Of a stretch of 64,000 bases of DNA, positions 34,537-43,677 are shown piece by piece. The stretch covers positions 1-64,000 of the forward strand of contig NZ_CANNGO010000007.1 of NCBI RefSeq assembly GCF_947504215.1, written 5' to 3'. Every line of letters begins with the position of its first letter. The first letter of the stretch is position 1. A program made the translations under genes and the position numbers. This DNA is from an uncultured Ruegeria sp. GTDB taxonomy: Bacteria; Pseudomonadota; Alphaproteobacteria; Rhodobacterales; Rhodobacteraceae. The notes below the pieces were generated by a model. That model was not told the origin of the DNA. It was given only the letters and a program-made list of their open reading frames with translations, and did not search any database.

Positions 34537-36357
34537 CTATCCGAAATTCACAAGCTTTGTCGGCTCTAGATTCAATTGCCTTAGCTTTTCCAATGAGCGG
34601 ACAATTTCCTCGACACCGGACGACTGGTCACGGGTGATAAACACCACGTTGTCCGTAAAGGAGAGCAACCGGCCAAGTACTGCGTTTTCGGTGATGGGAG
34701 GAACGAGAATAACTATTTGGTCATACAAATCGCTCAACGCCGCTGTCCCGGACCACATGTTGTGTGAATCGAACAGATCGACAGGCACCTGATCATCAAC
34801 CGAGGGTCTCACGTATTTGACCTTGTCTGCGATTTCGACTGTTTCTTGTGTCATCAACAATGCGTTGCCCAACAACAGCGGCAAGCCGTATTGGGACCTA
34901 GCGCGAGGCAACAGGTCCGCGACCGAGGGGTCATCCGTCGGATCGATATCTATGAGCAAGACACGCAAGCCGTCCTTGGCCGCGGAAACAGACAGGCACA
35001 GAGTGACAAAGGCGGATTGGTCGGTTTGTGAGGACGAGGTAATCACCATCCGTGCCGAGCCGTCCTGCGACAACCGATCCATCAGAACCGACAAAACATG
35101 CCGGGCGCCTTCGGCCCGAGGGTCGGGTGGCATGCGTTGATCGAACAATGCGATCAGTTCGGAAATGCTGTGGCGCGCCGCGCGGGGAAACTGAGGAAAG
35201 GCCAATGCCCCTTGCAGCCCAAGCGCAGGGTGAACGGACCGGCGGACGAACAGCCGCTTGTTCAGCATTTCCCGCAGAAGGATGCAAATGAACGCAATGA
35301 CCAGCGCGCTGGCAAAGCTGCCGGCCAGAACCGTATTTCGGTTTGGAAGCGCAGGTTCAAGCGGCGGCTGCGCGACTGAAATCTGACGCGCCAAAGGTTC
35401 CATCAATCCGGCATGAACCGCCAGATCACGGTTGCGTTGAAACAGAATCTGGCGTCGGGCCAATAGATCTTCAAGCCGTTGTTCCAACGTTATACGCTCT
35501 TGCGCCGCTTTCGAACGTTGCTCAAGCTGCGCTTGCACGCGTTCCGCGCGCTGTTCAAGCTGCTCGATCTCGGATTGGGGTGCATCGCTTTCAGATAAGA
35601 ACCGCAATCGGACCAAAACATTTCGAAGCTCGGCAGACAGGGCGGTGCCTTCAACGTCGTCATCCAATTGATTGGAGAGGATGAGGTTGGACAACTCAGT
35701 TTCGATGCCGGAAATTTCTTCCTCTAACTCGCCCATTCGATCAACAAGCAAGTCGATTTTCTCATGCGCGCTGCTTTGCTGAATCTCGAGCGTCAGATCA
35801 ATGTAAGTCCGCGCGATCTCGTTGGCGATATGGGCGGCTCGGGTTGGGTTCGTGTCGTGAACCTGAATCCCGATCCCCAGCGTGTTTCGGTAAGGTGAAA
35901 CGACATAGCTTTCCAGCAGTTTAGACGTTGTTTCTGTCAGGTTTTCAATGGGCGAATATGCGTCAGCAAGGCCGCGCATCAAAAGCGGATTATAGGTTGG
36001 GTCTTCATCAAGCCCCAATCGCTTGACGACTTTCTCAGCAAAGTCCCGGGAGCGGATAATTTCCACCTCGGTCTGCATTTCCGACAGCGCGACCTCGAGG
36101 TTCGCGATCGGCCTAAGGTCCGCCCGGATCGTGACCCTGCGGTCATCCAGAACAATGACGGATCCGGTGACGTATAGTCTGTCCTTGAACATGACGACCA
36201 AAACAGCAACCAACATGATCGCCGCAAACACCGACAGAAACAGGACCAGATTGCGTCGCACGATTGCACGAACGCCGACCAGACCAAGACGTTCGACCTG
36301 ATCCTCATCCAGCTGCATTTCGCTGGTCCTGTCCGGTATAGTGTTCGAGATATTCAC
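34537..36357 (-). CDS. Wzc/ExoP-like chain-length protein with degenerate kinase domain
   Basis: 606 residues, GTG start. The architecture is that of polysaccharide co-polymerases: an N-terminal transmembrane helix about 40-60, a periplasmic Wzz-like and coiled-coil region about 80-340, a second helix about 345-365 and a cytoplasmic tyrosine-kinase-like domain to the end. The kinase domain is broken as an enzyme: where Walker A (G-x4-GK-S/T) should be, near residue 436, it reads ITSSSQTDQSAFV. A Walker A'-like VLLIDIDPTDD remains near 465, and the C-terminus has no tyrosine cluster. It should still control chain length or scaffold Wzy, perhaps with the intact paralogue at 50741. Confidence 0.85.
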   Translation of the reverse strand: MNISNTIPDRTSEMQLDEDQVERLGLVGVRAIVRRNLVLFLSVFAAIMLVAVLVVMFKDRLYVTGSVIVLDDRRVTIRADLRPIANLEVALSEMQTEVEIIRSRDFAEKVVKRLGLDEDPTYNPLLMRGLADAYSPIENLTETTSKLLESYVVSPYRNTLGIGIQVHDTNPTRAAHIANEIARTYIDLTLEIQQSSAHEKIDLLVDRMGELEEEISGIETELSNLILSNQLDDDVEGTALSAELRNVLVRLRFLSESDAPQSEIEQLEQRAERVQAQLEQRSKAAQERITLEQRLEDLLARRQILFQRNRDLAVHAGLMEPLARQISVAQPPLEPALPNRNTVLAGSFASALVIAFICILLREMLNKRLFVRRSVHPALGLQGALAFPQFPRAARHSISELIALFDQRMPPDPRAEGARHVLSVLMDRLSQDGSARMVITSSSQTDQSAFVTLCLSVSAAKDGLRVLLIDIDPTDDPSVADLLPRARSQYGLPLLLGNALLMTQETVEIADKVKYVRPSVDDQVPVDLFDSHNMWSGTAALSDLYDQIVILVPPITENAVLGRLLSFTDNVVFITRDQSSGVEEIVRSLEKLRQLNLEPTKLVNFG

Positions 36358-36396
36358 CCGGTCTGACCTTCTCTGTCTCTCGGCGCTTTCAGGGCC

Positions 36397-37455
36397 TTAG
36401 ACCGCATCGTCGATTGTTTCGTCCCACTCTGCAAGAATGTTGTCTGGTGCCAGCCAGACCCGGCTTTCCATATCCGCATCCCGCATTCGTTGTAGCAACT
36501 CAGGAGAATTGGACAACCGAAGCACCGCCTGCGCCAATGCGTCGACATCTTCCAACGGGACCAAAAGGCCATTCTCTTCTGGCCGGATCAATTCGCGCGG
36601 CCCATAGGGGCAGTCAAATGAGACGATGGGCAGGCCCGTAACGCTTGCTTCGGCCAGCACATTTGGAAACCCTTCGTAGCGGGATGGGAACACCAGGATA
36701 TCCGCGCCATCCATCCATTCCCCCGGCGCCGGGCTTGGACCCGGCAGTGAAACAACATCCGTCAAATCCAGACGATCTCGCTGAGCTTCCAGCGCTTTTC
36801 GCTCTGGCCCCTCACCATAAATGGTCAGCCGCGCCTGCGGATTGCCTTTCAGAATCTTGGGCATCGCCGCAAGCAGCAAATCGAACCCTTTTTGCCGGTC
36901 CAGTCGCCCCACCGCAACCAGGTTACTTGTCCCAGTGCCCAAATGCTCGCGGGCGCCGGCCGGCAAGGAGCAGGGATTGGAAATGATCCGCGCCTTGCGC
37001 TGGATCGCTCGTGGCAGGTCTTCGCTGGCTCTTTGCGTTTGCATGACCACCGTGCATGCACGCCGGGCCAGCAGGTTTTGGGCGTGGCGCCACAACGGAT
37101 GGGCAGATTGCGCACGCGGGTTATTGCGCTCGGAAATAATCACCGGCGTAGGCCGATCCAATGTCGCCAGAAGCGTCAGAACATTGATCTTCGTCAGAAA
37201 GGTGACAACCACATCCGGCGAGACGTCCTGAACCACCTTGCGAATATGGCGAAACCGATCCAACTGCCCGCCATTCGCGTCGGCCACATGCAAGGTCACG
37301 TCGTCTGGATAAGGGAAATACGATCCAGCCTCGGGCATGGTCAGGCCCGCGACGTGTACCTCGTCTCCACGCTCCAATCGGTGCGCAGCCAATATCGAGA
37401 CAATCTTCTCAGCTCCCCCTGCCCCGAACCCGCCCTGAATGATCAACAGCTTCAC
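36397..37455 (-). CDS. GT4-type glycosyltransferase
   Basis: 352 residues, GTG start. KLLIIQGGFGAGGAEKIVSILA at the start is the glycine-rich acceptor-side motif of GT4 enzymes. The donor side shows LVAVGRLDRQKGFDLLLAAM and VFPSRYEGFPNVLAEASVTGLPIVS with the E-x7-E signature, then CPYGPRELIRPEENGLLVP. This last pattern is frequent in the GalNAc/galactosyl-transferring subgroup (WbnK/PglH-like), but donor specificity cannot be read from sequence. It is a cytoplasmic repeat-unit assembly enzyme. It lies 6 bp after the GT2 gene and 39 bp before the chain-length gene in the same operon. Confidence 0.9.
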   Translation of the reverse strand: MKLLIIQGGFGAGGAEKIVSILAAHRLERGDEVHVAGLTMPEAGSYFPYPDDVTLHVADANGGQLDRFRHIRKVVQDVSPDVVVTFLTKINVLTLLATLDRPTPVIISERNNPRAQSAHPLWRHAQNLLARRACTVVMQTQRASEDLPRAIQRKARIISNPCSLPAGAREHLGTGTSNLVAVGRLDRQKGFDLLLAAMPKILKGNPQARLTIYGEGPERKALEAQRDRLDLTDVVSLPGPSPAPGEWMDGADILVFPSRYEGFPNVLAEASVTGLPIVSFDCPYGPRELIRPEENGLLVPLEDVDALAQAVLRLSNSPELLQRMRDADMESRVWLAPDNILAEWDETIDDAV

Positions 37456-37461
37456 GCGGGA

Positions 37462-38460
37462 CTATCCTGACATCTTCTTGCGCGGCTCTTCGGCCTCGCG
37501 CAGCGGCGCAGCCGTCTGGTCATTCGGACCGGGTCGATTAAGCTCATGTTCAATGATTGGCCGGTTCAGGTCCTTGGACTGCAAGAAGATGCGCCCGATA
37601 TATTCGCCCAGGATACCCAAGAACATGGCGTTCAGCGTCATCGACAGCAGCAAAAGGATGGTCGTTGTCGCAAAACCCGCAGGCCAGTCATGGCCAAAGA
37701 CAACCTTGGCGATCAGATAACCGACCATCAGCAGGAACATTGAAAGCCCAACCGTCAAACTGATCATCGAGGCCAGACGCAGAGGCAAAAGCGAATGGTT
37801 GATCAGCCCATCTACGGCCAGTGACAGCATCGCGCGGAAAGGGAATTTCGATTCCCCCGCAGTGCGCGCCGCACGGTCATATTCGAACCCAACTTGATTG
37901 AACCCCATACCGCTGATCAGACCCCGAACATAGGGTGATCGATCATCGACGCGGCGCAGCTCATCCAGGATGCGTCGATCCGTCAGACGAAACTCACCCG
38001 CGTTTCGCGGCAAATCATCGTCGCTGATCATGTCAATCAGCGCATAGAAACCACGGCGCGCGGCCGCCACAACCGGTCCGTCTGGCAGGCTGCGGCGGAT
38101 GCCATACACAACGTGGTTCCCCTGTCTCCACAGGTCCAGCATCTGAGGGATCAGCTCGGGCGGATCCTGCATGTCGCAATCCAATTGAACAGCACAAGCT
38201 CCATTGGCCGAGCGATATGCTGTCAAGACCGAGGCCTGATATCCCATGTTCCGGGCAAACCGGATGACCCGGACGCGCGGATCGGCTGCCGCCATTTCGG
38301 ACAGAATCTCATAGGTTCGGTCTTCGGAATGATTGTCGGTAAAGATGATCTCGGGCTCGTACCCGTCCAAACCGTCGAACACCGCGATGACCCGGTCATA
38401 GGCCATCTGCACGTTTTCTTCTTCGTTGTAGGCAGGAATGAGGATTGAAACGAGTGTCAT
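37462..38460 (-). CDS. GT2 family glycosyltransferase with membrane anchors
   Basis: 332 residues from ATG 38460, chosen because it overlaps the upstream stop by 4 bp (ATGA) and begins exactly at MTLVSILIPAYNEEENV. The GT-A domain shows FTDNHSEDRT, ARNMGYQASVLTAY and the metal site QLDCDMQDPPE, as in undecaprenyl-phosphate glucosyl/arabinosyl transferases (GtrB/ArnC-like). Two C-terminal transmembrane helices lie at about 235-260 and 270-295. It should load a sugar on undecaprenyl phosphate, a donor for the GT-C-like protein or for side-branch addition with the GtrA-like proteins. Confidence 0.9.
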   Translation of the reverse strand: MTLVSILIPAYNEEENVQMAYDRVIAVFDGLDGYEPEIIFTDNHSEDRTYEILSEMAAADPRVRVIRFARNMGYQASVLTAYRSANGACAVQLDCDMQDPPELIPQMLDLWRQGNHVVYGIRRSLPDGPVVAAARRGFYALIDMISDDDLPRNAGEFRLTDRRILDELRRVDDRSPYVRGLISGMGFNQVGFEYDRAARTAGESKFPFRAMLSLAVDGLINHSLLPLRLASMISLTVGLSMFLLMVGYLIAKVVFGHDWPAGFATTTILLLLSMTLNAMFLGILGEYIGRIFLQSKDLNRPIIEHELNRPGPNDQTAAPLREAEEPRKKMSG

Positions 38461-39419
38461 GTTACCTGTCCTGTGACTTTGACGCCGGGAGTATGCCGCT
38501 TGGCCCAATCTACCGTGGTCTTCAAACCTTCTTCTAAGGCCGCTTTTGGCGCCCAGTCATAGCAGGATTTCATCAATCCCGGATGGTTTATCAAGTCGAT
38601 TGCCGGGCCGCTTGCCGTGCCAAATTGCAGCAGTGCTGCGGGTGTTTCGGTCAATCGCTGCAAGATCAATGCAACTTCGCGGACCTTGGTTGGGATGCCA
38701 GTGCTGATGTTTACGACTGGTCCTGCTGCCAATGGATCAGAACCCAGCAGAAGCAAACCACGCACAACGTCATCCACATGGATCAGATCCCGTGCATCTT
38801 CCGGTCTGCCAATTTGCGCGGTGCGATGGTTCAGCAGGTTGTCGATGAGATAGGGAACAAGCTGCTGCCCCGTCTGTCCCGGCCCATAGGTCAAGGACAG
38901 GCGCGCGGTGACTGCCGGGAACGGCAACCGAGGTTGGAGCATCTCAAGGTACTTGGTGCCGGTCAGCATTGACGTACCGTAGCTGTCTCGCGGCTTTTCA
39001 CACTGCGTTTCGACGTATGGAACAGGGTTTTCACCGTATTCCGCAATCGTTCCCAGCCGGACAAATGCACCCGGAGGTGCTGCGCAACTCGCCGACGCGT
39101 GCAAAACGTTCAAAAGACTCTGGACGTTTTCATGTAAGCTGTCGGCAGCGTCAGACAAATCTGCGACAGCCGGAATGCGGGTTCTGGCTGCAGCGTGAAA
39201 CACCAAATCGGGCCGACAATCATCGAACGCGTTCTGGATGTCTGTGCTGGTGGTCAGGTCTACTCGGCGCAAATCAACGGCTGACGACATTTCACCCAAC
39301 CGGTCCGTAGACGCTGTCGGCCGCACAAGTGCGGTCACATGATCCCCACGGGCAGCGCATGCGCGCACCAGATGAGAGCCGATGAAACCGTTTGCGCCAG
39401 TAACCAGAACACGCATCAT
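38457..39419 (-). CDS. NAD(P)-dependent sugar epimerase/reductase
   Basis: 320 residues from ATG 39419 (a second ATG follows directly). It is an extended short-chain dehydrogenase: VLVTGANGFIGSHLV Rossmann motif, the D-to-R-V-D-L second strand, FHAAARTRIPAVAD, and a catalytic SYGTSMLTGTKYLEML-type region where the usual Y-x3-K appears as a shifted YGTSM/TGTKYL, so the active site needs alignment. Just downstream of the CDP-sugar genes (RfbF, RfbG, RfbH-like), it is the likely last step, reducing a CDP-3,6-dideoxy-4-keto sugar as in CDP-paratose or CDP-abequose synthesis. The product identity is inference. Confidence 0.82.
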   Translation of the reverse strand: MMRVLVTGANGFIGSHLVRACAARGDHVTALVRPTASTDRLGEMSSAVDLRRVDLTTSTDIQNAFDDCRPDLVFHAAARTRIPAVADLSDAADSLHENVQSLLNVLHASASCAAPPGAFVRLGTIAEYGENPVPYVETQCEKPRDSYGTSMLTGTKYLEMLQPRLPFPAVTARLSLTYGPGQTGQQLVPYLIDNLLNHRTAQIGRPEDARDLIHVDDVVRGLLLLGSDPLAAGPVVNISTGIPTKVREVALILQRLTETPAALLQFGTASGPAIDLINHPGLMKSCYDWAPKAALEEGLKTTVDWAKRHTPGVKVTGQVT

Positions 39420-39494
39420 AACGTCTTGTCCGGGCGCCAATAATGTCCCAAATGTCTAAACATACCCATCTCTGCCTGCGCTATCGTCGCAATC

Positions 39495-40391
39495 TTATTG
39501 TGCGCCTTGATAGTGCGTAACGGCCTCTTTTGGTTTCAACACAGTGTCGGACTTCCGGCCCAGGAAAAACACCCCACTTGCGCCATCAACCCGATAAGGT
39601 TCCGGGATCAGACGGTCGAGGTACTGCGCCCAGAAAACGCAAAGCTTGGCCACTTTTCCTGCCGTGCGCGACCGGAACAACCCCCGAAACAGATAGTCCA
39701 CGGACCACATGAATTGCACGCCCGGCCCGGCACTGGCCCCCGAGTCGATGCGTTCGAACGCGCGGAACAGATAGCGGTGCCCGCTTTCGGTGAACCGCGT
39801 GAAATCATAAGGGCCTTCGTGTACCTGCTGGAGAAAAGGCGTTTCCGCATAGATCAGACCACCTGGTTTCAGCACCCGGTGAATCTCGGACGCCACCTGG
39901 CGCGGGTCAAGCACATGTTCCAGCACAGCCTGAACGACCACACCGTCAAAGACATCATCCTGCATCGGAATGTCATGAGCATCCGCCACGAACTGAATAT
40001 TCGGCGACTGATAGATGTCAAAGGCAAAGATCTGGACTTTGGGATCGTCATACAGTTTTCCCATCCCCTGCCCAACGCTGCCGCCGCCCACGATCAAAAC
40101 ACGAGGGTTTGGGTTTAGTGCCTTCATCTCGGACACAAACCGATCCACGTTACGCAAAGTGACCTGCTTGATCGGCGAAGCTAATCGTTTCAGGAACTTG
40201 ATCGGGCCACGATACGCTGGTCGGTGGATCTGGGATTCAACCTCGATATCCGTTGGTTTAGGCGGCTCAATGACCGAGTCTTCATAGCGTACAAAAACCG
40301 GCACCCCGCCGTTGACGGCGCAAGGGCCAGACCCTTGCTTGAAGTCGTCCCGGATCAGATCCTTGATCGCCTCGGTCGGGGCCAGTGGCAT
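39495..40391 (-). CDS. SAM-dependent methyltransferase (class I)
   Basis: 298 residues. The class I core is visible: VLIVGGGSVGQG (SAM motif I) near residue 98, FAFDIYQSPNIQFVADAHDIP, DDVFDGVVVQAVLEHVLDP (motif II with the E-H pair) and VLKPGGLIYAETPF (motif III). An N-terminal extension of about 85 residues of unknown role starts with LAPTEAIKDLIRDDFKQ, and a C-terminal region is hydrophobic in part. It starts one base inside the stop of the RfbH-like gene (TGATG). Probably methylates a sugar hydroxyl or carbon in the CDP-sugar branch; the target atom cannot be told. Confidence 0.85.
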   Translation of the reverse strand: MPLAPTEAIKDLIRDDFKQGSGPCAVNGGVPVFVRYEDSVIEPPKPTDIEVESQIHRPAYRGPIKFLKRLASPIKQVTLRNVDRFVSEMKALNPNPRVLIVGGGSVGQGMGKLYDDPKVQIFAFDIYQSPNIQFVADAHDIPMQDDVFDGVVVQAVLEHVLDPRQVASEIHRVLKPGGLIYAETPFLQQVHEGPYDFTRFTESGHRYLFRAFERIDSGASAGPGVQFMWSVDYLFRGLFRSRTAGKVAKLCVFWAQYLDRLIPEPYRVDGASGVFFLGRKSDTVLKPKEAVTHYQGAQ

Positions 40392-41605
40392 CAGGATGCC
40401 TCCCGCGAGAGACCGGCAGCATGAGGGGCCAAGAATTCAGTCACCTTTTCATGCATATAGTCGATCTGAGGCTGGGTCAGGCCATGGTGACACGCCAACA
40501 GGATACCGCCTCGCATAACCGAATCCGATACCGGGTAGCCCGCTGGATCGCTGCGATACTCCAAACCTTTCATAGCCGGTTGGCGCAGAATGTTGCCGGT
40601 AAAGACCGGGCGGGTCTGGATGTCGGATGTTTCCAGGAAAATCTGCAACTGGCGCCGCGTGAATGGTGCGTTCTCGCGGATGGTCAGCGGGAAGGCCAAC
40701 CAACCTGTACGAGAGCCCGGCAGTTGTTCCGGCAGAATGAACCACTCTTCGTACTGCGCAAAGAACGCACGGTGGGCATCATATGCCTCTTCGCGAACCT
40801 TGATGTTGTTGTCCAGCTTGCCCAGTTGCACCAACCCGAACGCCGCACTCACTTCCGAGGGTTCCAGGTTATATCCTAGCGCTTCGAACAGGAATTTCGC
40901 ATCATATTCAATGCCATCCAACTGTACGTTAAAGCGGTTTTCAATAGCCTCGGATTCCACAAACAGCGATGAGCTGCGCCCCCAGGACCGCATTAGCAGC
41001 GCTTTGCGAGCAAGCTCGTCATCATTCACACACAGCATACCGCCGTTGCCTGCGCCGTTGATGACGTGGCTGCCATAAAAGCTGGTGGTCGAAATGTCAG
41101 AGTATTTACCGGTACTGACGCCTTCCATCGTGGCGCCCAGCGTATCGGCGCTGTCCTCGATCACTTTCAATCCATGTGCATCCGCCAACTCGCGTATCTT
41201 GCGCCAATCAGGCAGGTTACCGATCAGCGATGGGATCATAACGGCAGACGTATTCGACGTGATCATCCGTTCGATTTGATCCACGTCGATGTTGTAGGTG
41301 CCTTCTGCGGCATCCACAAAAGCGGGCACCAGACCCTGACGCACCAAAGGCGCAACGGTTGTGGCAAAGGTCAGCGCGGGCGTGATAACCTCACTGCCTT
41401 TGGGCAGGTCCAGAATTTCGACCGCCAAATAGTTTGCTGATGAACCCGAATTGGTCATAATCCCGTGCGATTTGGCGAACAGAGTAGATACTTTCTCCTG
41501 CATTTCGCGCACTTTGGGGCCCATTTGGGTAGATGTCTTCAAAACCTCAACAACGGCATCAATCTCTTCCTGGCCGTGTACAGTCTGCCCGTAATTCACT
41601 CTCAT
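40391..41605 (-). CDS. rfbH: RfbH/ColD-like PLP-dependent sugar 3-dehydratase
   Basis: 404 residues, DegT/DnrJ/EryC1 family. The position that carries the Schiff-base lysine in aminotransferases is His180 in TSFYGSHVINGAGNGG, while the PLP-binding acid (EDSADTLGA, Asp151) is kept. Lys-to-His change at this site is the known mark of 3-dehydratases (RfbH/E1 and ColD), which remove the C3 hydroxyl of 4-keto-6-deoxyhexoses. Only two cysteines follow the active site, not the four needed for an E1-type [2Fe-2S] cluster, so the mechanism may be ColD-like. RfbF and RfbG are encoded directly upstream, giving the CDP-4-keto-6-deoxyglucose substrate. Confidence 0.85.
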   Translation of the reverse strand: MRVNYGQTVHGQEEIDAVVEVLKTSTQMGPKVREMQEKVSTLFAKSHGIMTNSGSSANYLAVEILDLPKGSEVITPALTFATTVAPLVRQGLVPAFVDAAEGTYNIDVDQIERMITSNTSAVMIPSLIGNLPDWRKIRELADAHGLKVIEDSADTLGATMEGVSTGKYSDISTTSFYGSHVINGAGNGGMLCVNDDELARKALLMRSWGRSSSLFVESEAIENRFNVQLDGIEYDAKFLFEALGYNLEPSEVSAAFGLVQLGKLDNNIKVREEAYDAHRAFFAQYEEWFILPEQLPGSRTGWLAFPLTIRENAPFTRRQLQIFLETSDIQTRPVFTGNILRQPAMKGLEYRSDPAGYPVSDSVMRGGILLACHHGLTQPQIDYMHEKVTEFLAPHAAGLSREAS

Positions 41606-41629
41606 TAATCTTACTCCTAAAAATGCCGC

Positions 41630-42757
41630 TTACTGCGCTGCGACCGTCGGGCGGTCTGGTTCTACTGATGATATCAGGCGTTCAAAATGGTCGATCTGCG
41701 TATTTGTGATCTGCGCCATTTTACCGCCTGTGGCATGTGCCTTGTACCAATCTGCGGTCAGATTGATTGCGTCCTGTAATGTCAAGCGCGGGCGCCAGCC
41801 CAACCGGGTCTGCGCCTTTGTGCTGTCCAGCCGAAGAATGCCGGCCTCGTGTGGCGCGTCGGAGACCTGGTCTGCGAAGTCGAACACCGGCGCGCCTGCC
41901 CCCCAGGCGCGCTGGATCATGTCGGCCAACTGCCTAACATCAACGGTGCTGGAGACATCGGGGCCAAAATTCCAAGCCCCGGCATAGTTTTGCCCACCCG
42001 TCAGCATTTTTTCGGCAACCTGCAGATAGCCAGAGACCGGCTCCAGCACATGTTGCCAAGGTCGAACGCTCGCCGGGTTGCGGATCACAACCGGGTCGCC
42101 CTTAGACCATGCCCGAATGATATCCGGAACCAAACGGTCTTCACCCCAATCACCGCCGCCAAACACGTTCCCGGCACGCACAGTTGCCAGCCTGGGACCG
42201 TTGGGGTCGGAAAAGAACGAATGCGCATACGACTGTGCAACAAGTTCGGTTGCAGCTTTCGAGGCGCTATAGGGGTCTTTGCCACCCAAAGGATCGCTTT
42301 CGCGATAGCCCCAAACCCACTCGCGATTGTCATAACATTTGTCGCTGGTGATCACGATCACCGCCTTTAGCGACGGCATCTTACGGGCGATTTCCAGGAC
42401 GTTGGCCGTGCCTTGAACATTCGTTGCAAATGTCTCAGCCGGTTCGCGATACGATTTCCGAACAAGCGGTTGGGCCGCCATGTGAAACAGGATTTCGGCA
42501 TCCACCCCTGCCAGTGTTTCCGATAGTTGGGCGGGGTCCCGGATATCGTCGAAACGACTATCGGTCGCTGCGCCGATGTCGCAGGCTTCGTACAAGGACG
42601 GTCCCGGCTCTGGCGGCAGCGACAGACCGGTCACCCTAGCCCCTAGGCGCTGCAGCCAAAGCGACATCCAGCCTCCTTTAAAGCCACTATGCCCCGTCAC
42701 AAGGACGCGGCGGCCATTAAACTGGCCGCCGAACATCTGAGTCTCATGAGCCGTCAT
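41630..42757 (-). CDS. rfbG: CDP-glucose 4,6-dehydratase
   Basis: 375 residues from ATG 42757, which follows a TGAGGG site and starts 7 bp after the rfbF stop; an upstream start would overlap rfbF. It is an extended SDR with VLVTGHSGFKGGWMSLWLQRLG, FHMAAQPLVRKSYREP, VVIVITSDKCYDN (catalytic T/S-D-K), DPYSASKAATELVA (Y-x3-K) and RAGNVFGGGDWGEDRLVPDI, the last closely following known CDP-glucose dehydratases. It converts CDP-glucose to CDP-4-keto-6-deoxyglucose using bound NAD. Operon: rfbF-rfbG-rfbH-like-methyltransferase-reductase. Confidence 0.95.
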   Translation of the reverse strand: MTAHETQMFGGQFNGRRVLVTGHSGFKGGWMSLWLQRLGARVTGLSLPPEPGPSLYEACDIGAATDSRFDDIRDPAQLSETLAGVDAEILFHMAAQPLVRKSYREPAETFATNVQGTANVLEIARKMPSLKAVIVITSDKCYDNREWVWGYRESDPLGGKDPYSASKAATELVAQSYAHSFFSDPNGPRLATVRAGNVFGGGDWGEDRLVPDIIRAWSKGDPVVIRNPASVRPWQHVLEPVSGYLQVAEKMLTGGQNYAGAWNFGPDVSSTVDVRQLADMIQRAWGAGAPVFDFADQVSDAPHEAGILRLDSTKAQTRLGWRPRLTLQDAINLTADWYKAHATGGKMAQITNTQIDHFERLISSVEPDRPTVAAQ

Positions 42758-42764
42758 TTTGCCC

Positions 42765-43571
42765 TCAAATTGCAACCGGGTATTCAGCCGAGGCTTGCTC
42801 ACCGAATTGCATCCAGGGAGGCGTTTCTTCCTCGCTCAGTGCGTTCAGGGCGTTGCGGTCACGGATTGTGTCCATCGGATGCCAGAACCCGTCATGGCGG
42901 TATGCCATCAGCTCTCCGTCGCGGGCCATCTGAGACAGCGGCGACTGTTCCAATGGTTCTGTATCATCAACCATGTAGTCCATGACGCCCGGTTCAAACA
43001 CGAAGTACCCGCCGTTAATCCAGGTCTCGCGCCGGCGTACTTTTTCAGTAAACGCATCCACACGATCGCCCTTCAATTCGATATTCCCGAACCGAGCAGG
43101 CGGTTGTACGGCGGTCACCGTTGCCAGTTTGCCGTGGGATTTGTGGAAATCGAGCAGCGCGTTGATGTCGATGTTACCCAAACCGTCAGAATAGGTGCAC
43201 ATGAAAGTCTCGCCCGGGTTCATCCACTCTTTCAAACGTCTGATGCGCCCGCTGGTCATGGTATGGGCCCCGGTGTCGACCACGGATACATTCCAGCCAC
43301 CCGGTGCAGATGGCACCAGCTTCAACTCTCCGGTATCGAGAGCCACTGAGATGTTATTCGCAATCAGGTGGTAGTTGGCAAAGAACTGCTTCAGCAGCAG
43401 CGCCTTGTATCCGGCGGCCACGACGAAGTCGCGGTGCCCGAAATGGCTGTAAATATCCATAACGCGCGCGATGATGGGTCTGCCGCCAACCTCGACCATT
43501 GGTTTTGGAATCGCGACTGTTTCTTCGGCGAGCCGTGAACCCAGCCCTCCTGCCAGAAGAATTGTTTTCAT
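42765..43571 (-). CDS. rfbF: Glucose-1-phosphate cytidylyltransferase
   Basis: 268 residues. The nucleotidyltransferase core starts KTILLAGGLGSRLAEETVAIPKPMVEVGG, with TYSDGLGNID at the metal site and NGGYFVFEPGVMDYM, WHPMDTIRDRN near the C-terminus, all as in RfbF. It makes CDP-glucose from CTP and glucose-1-phosphate, the entry to CDP-linked deoxysugars, and is directly followed by rfbG. Length is normal for the family. It is cytosolic. A gap of 106 bp separates it from the upstream membrane glycosyltransferase gene. Confidence 0.95.
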   Translation of the reverse strand: MKTILLAGGLGSRLAEETVAIPKPMVEVGGRPIIARVMDIYSHFGHRDFVVAAGYKALLLKQFFANYHLIANNISVALDTGELKLVPSAPGGWNVSVVDTGAHTMTSGRIRRLKEWMNPGETFMCTYSDGLGNIDINALLDFHKSHGKLATVTAVQPPARFGNIELKGDRVDAFTEKVRRRETWINGGYFVFEPGVMDYMVDDTEPLEQSPLSQMARDGELMAYRHDGFWHPMDTIRDRNALNALSEEETPPWMQFGEQASAEYPVAI

Positions 43572-43677
43572 TCGTGCTACTCCCTCAAATAAACCTTTTC
43601 AAAAATCTACACTTTCACGTTGGAGCTCGGGGTGTTTCCGCCAACGAGTCATGAGCGGGTTTGGTGCTGCTCCGTCG

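Noticed and set aside
40391-41605. Ordinary sugar aminotransferase
   Set aside because: The Schiff-base lysine is replaced by His180 in an otherwise well-conserved block, the known mark of 3-dehydratases.
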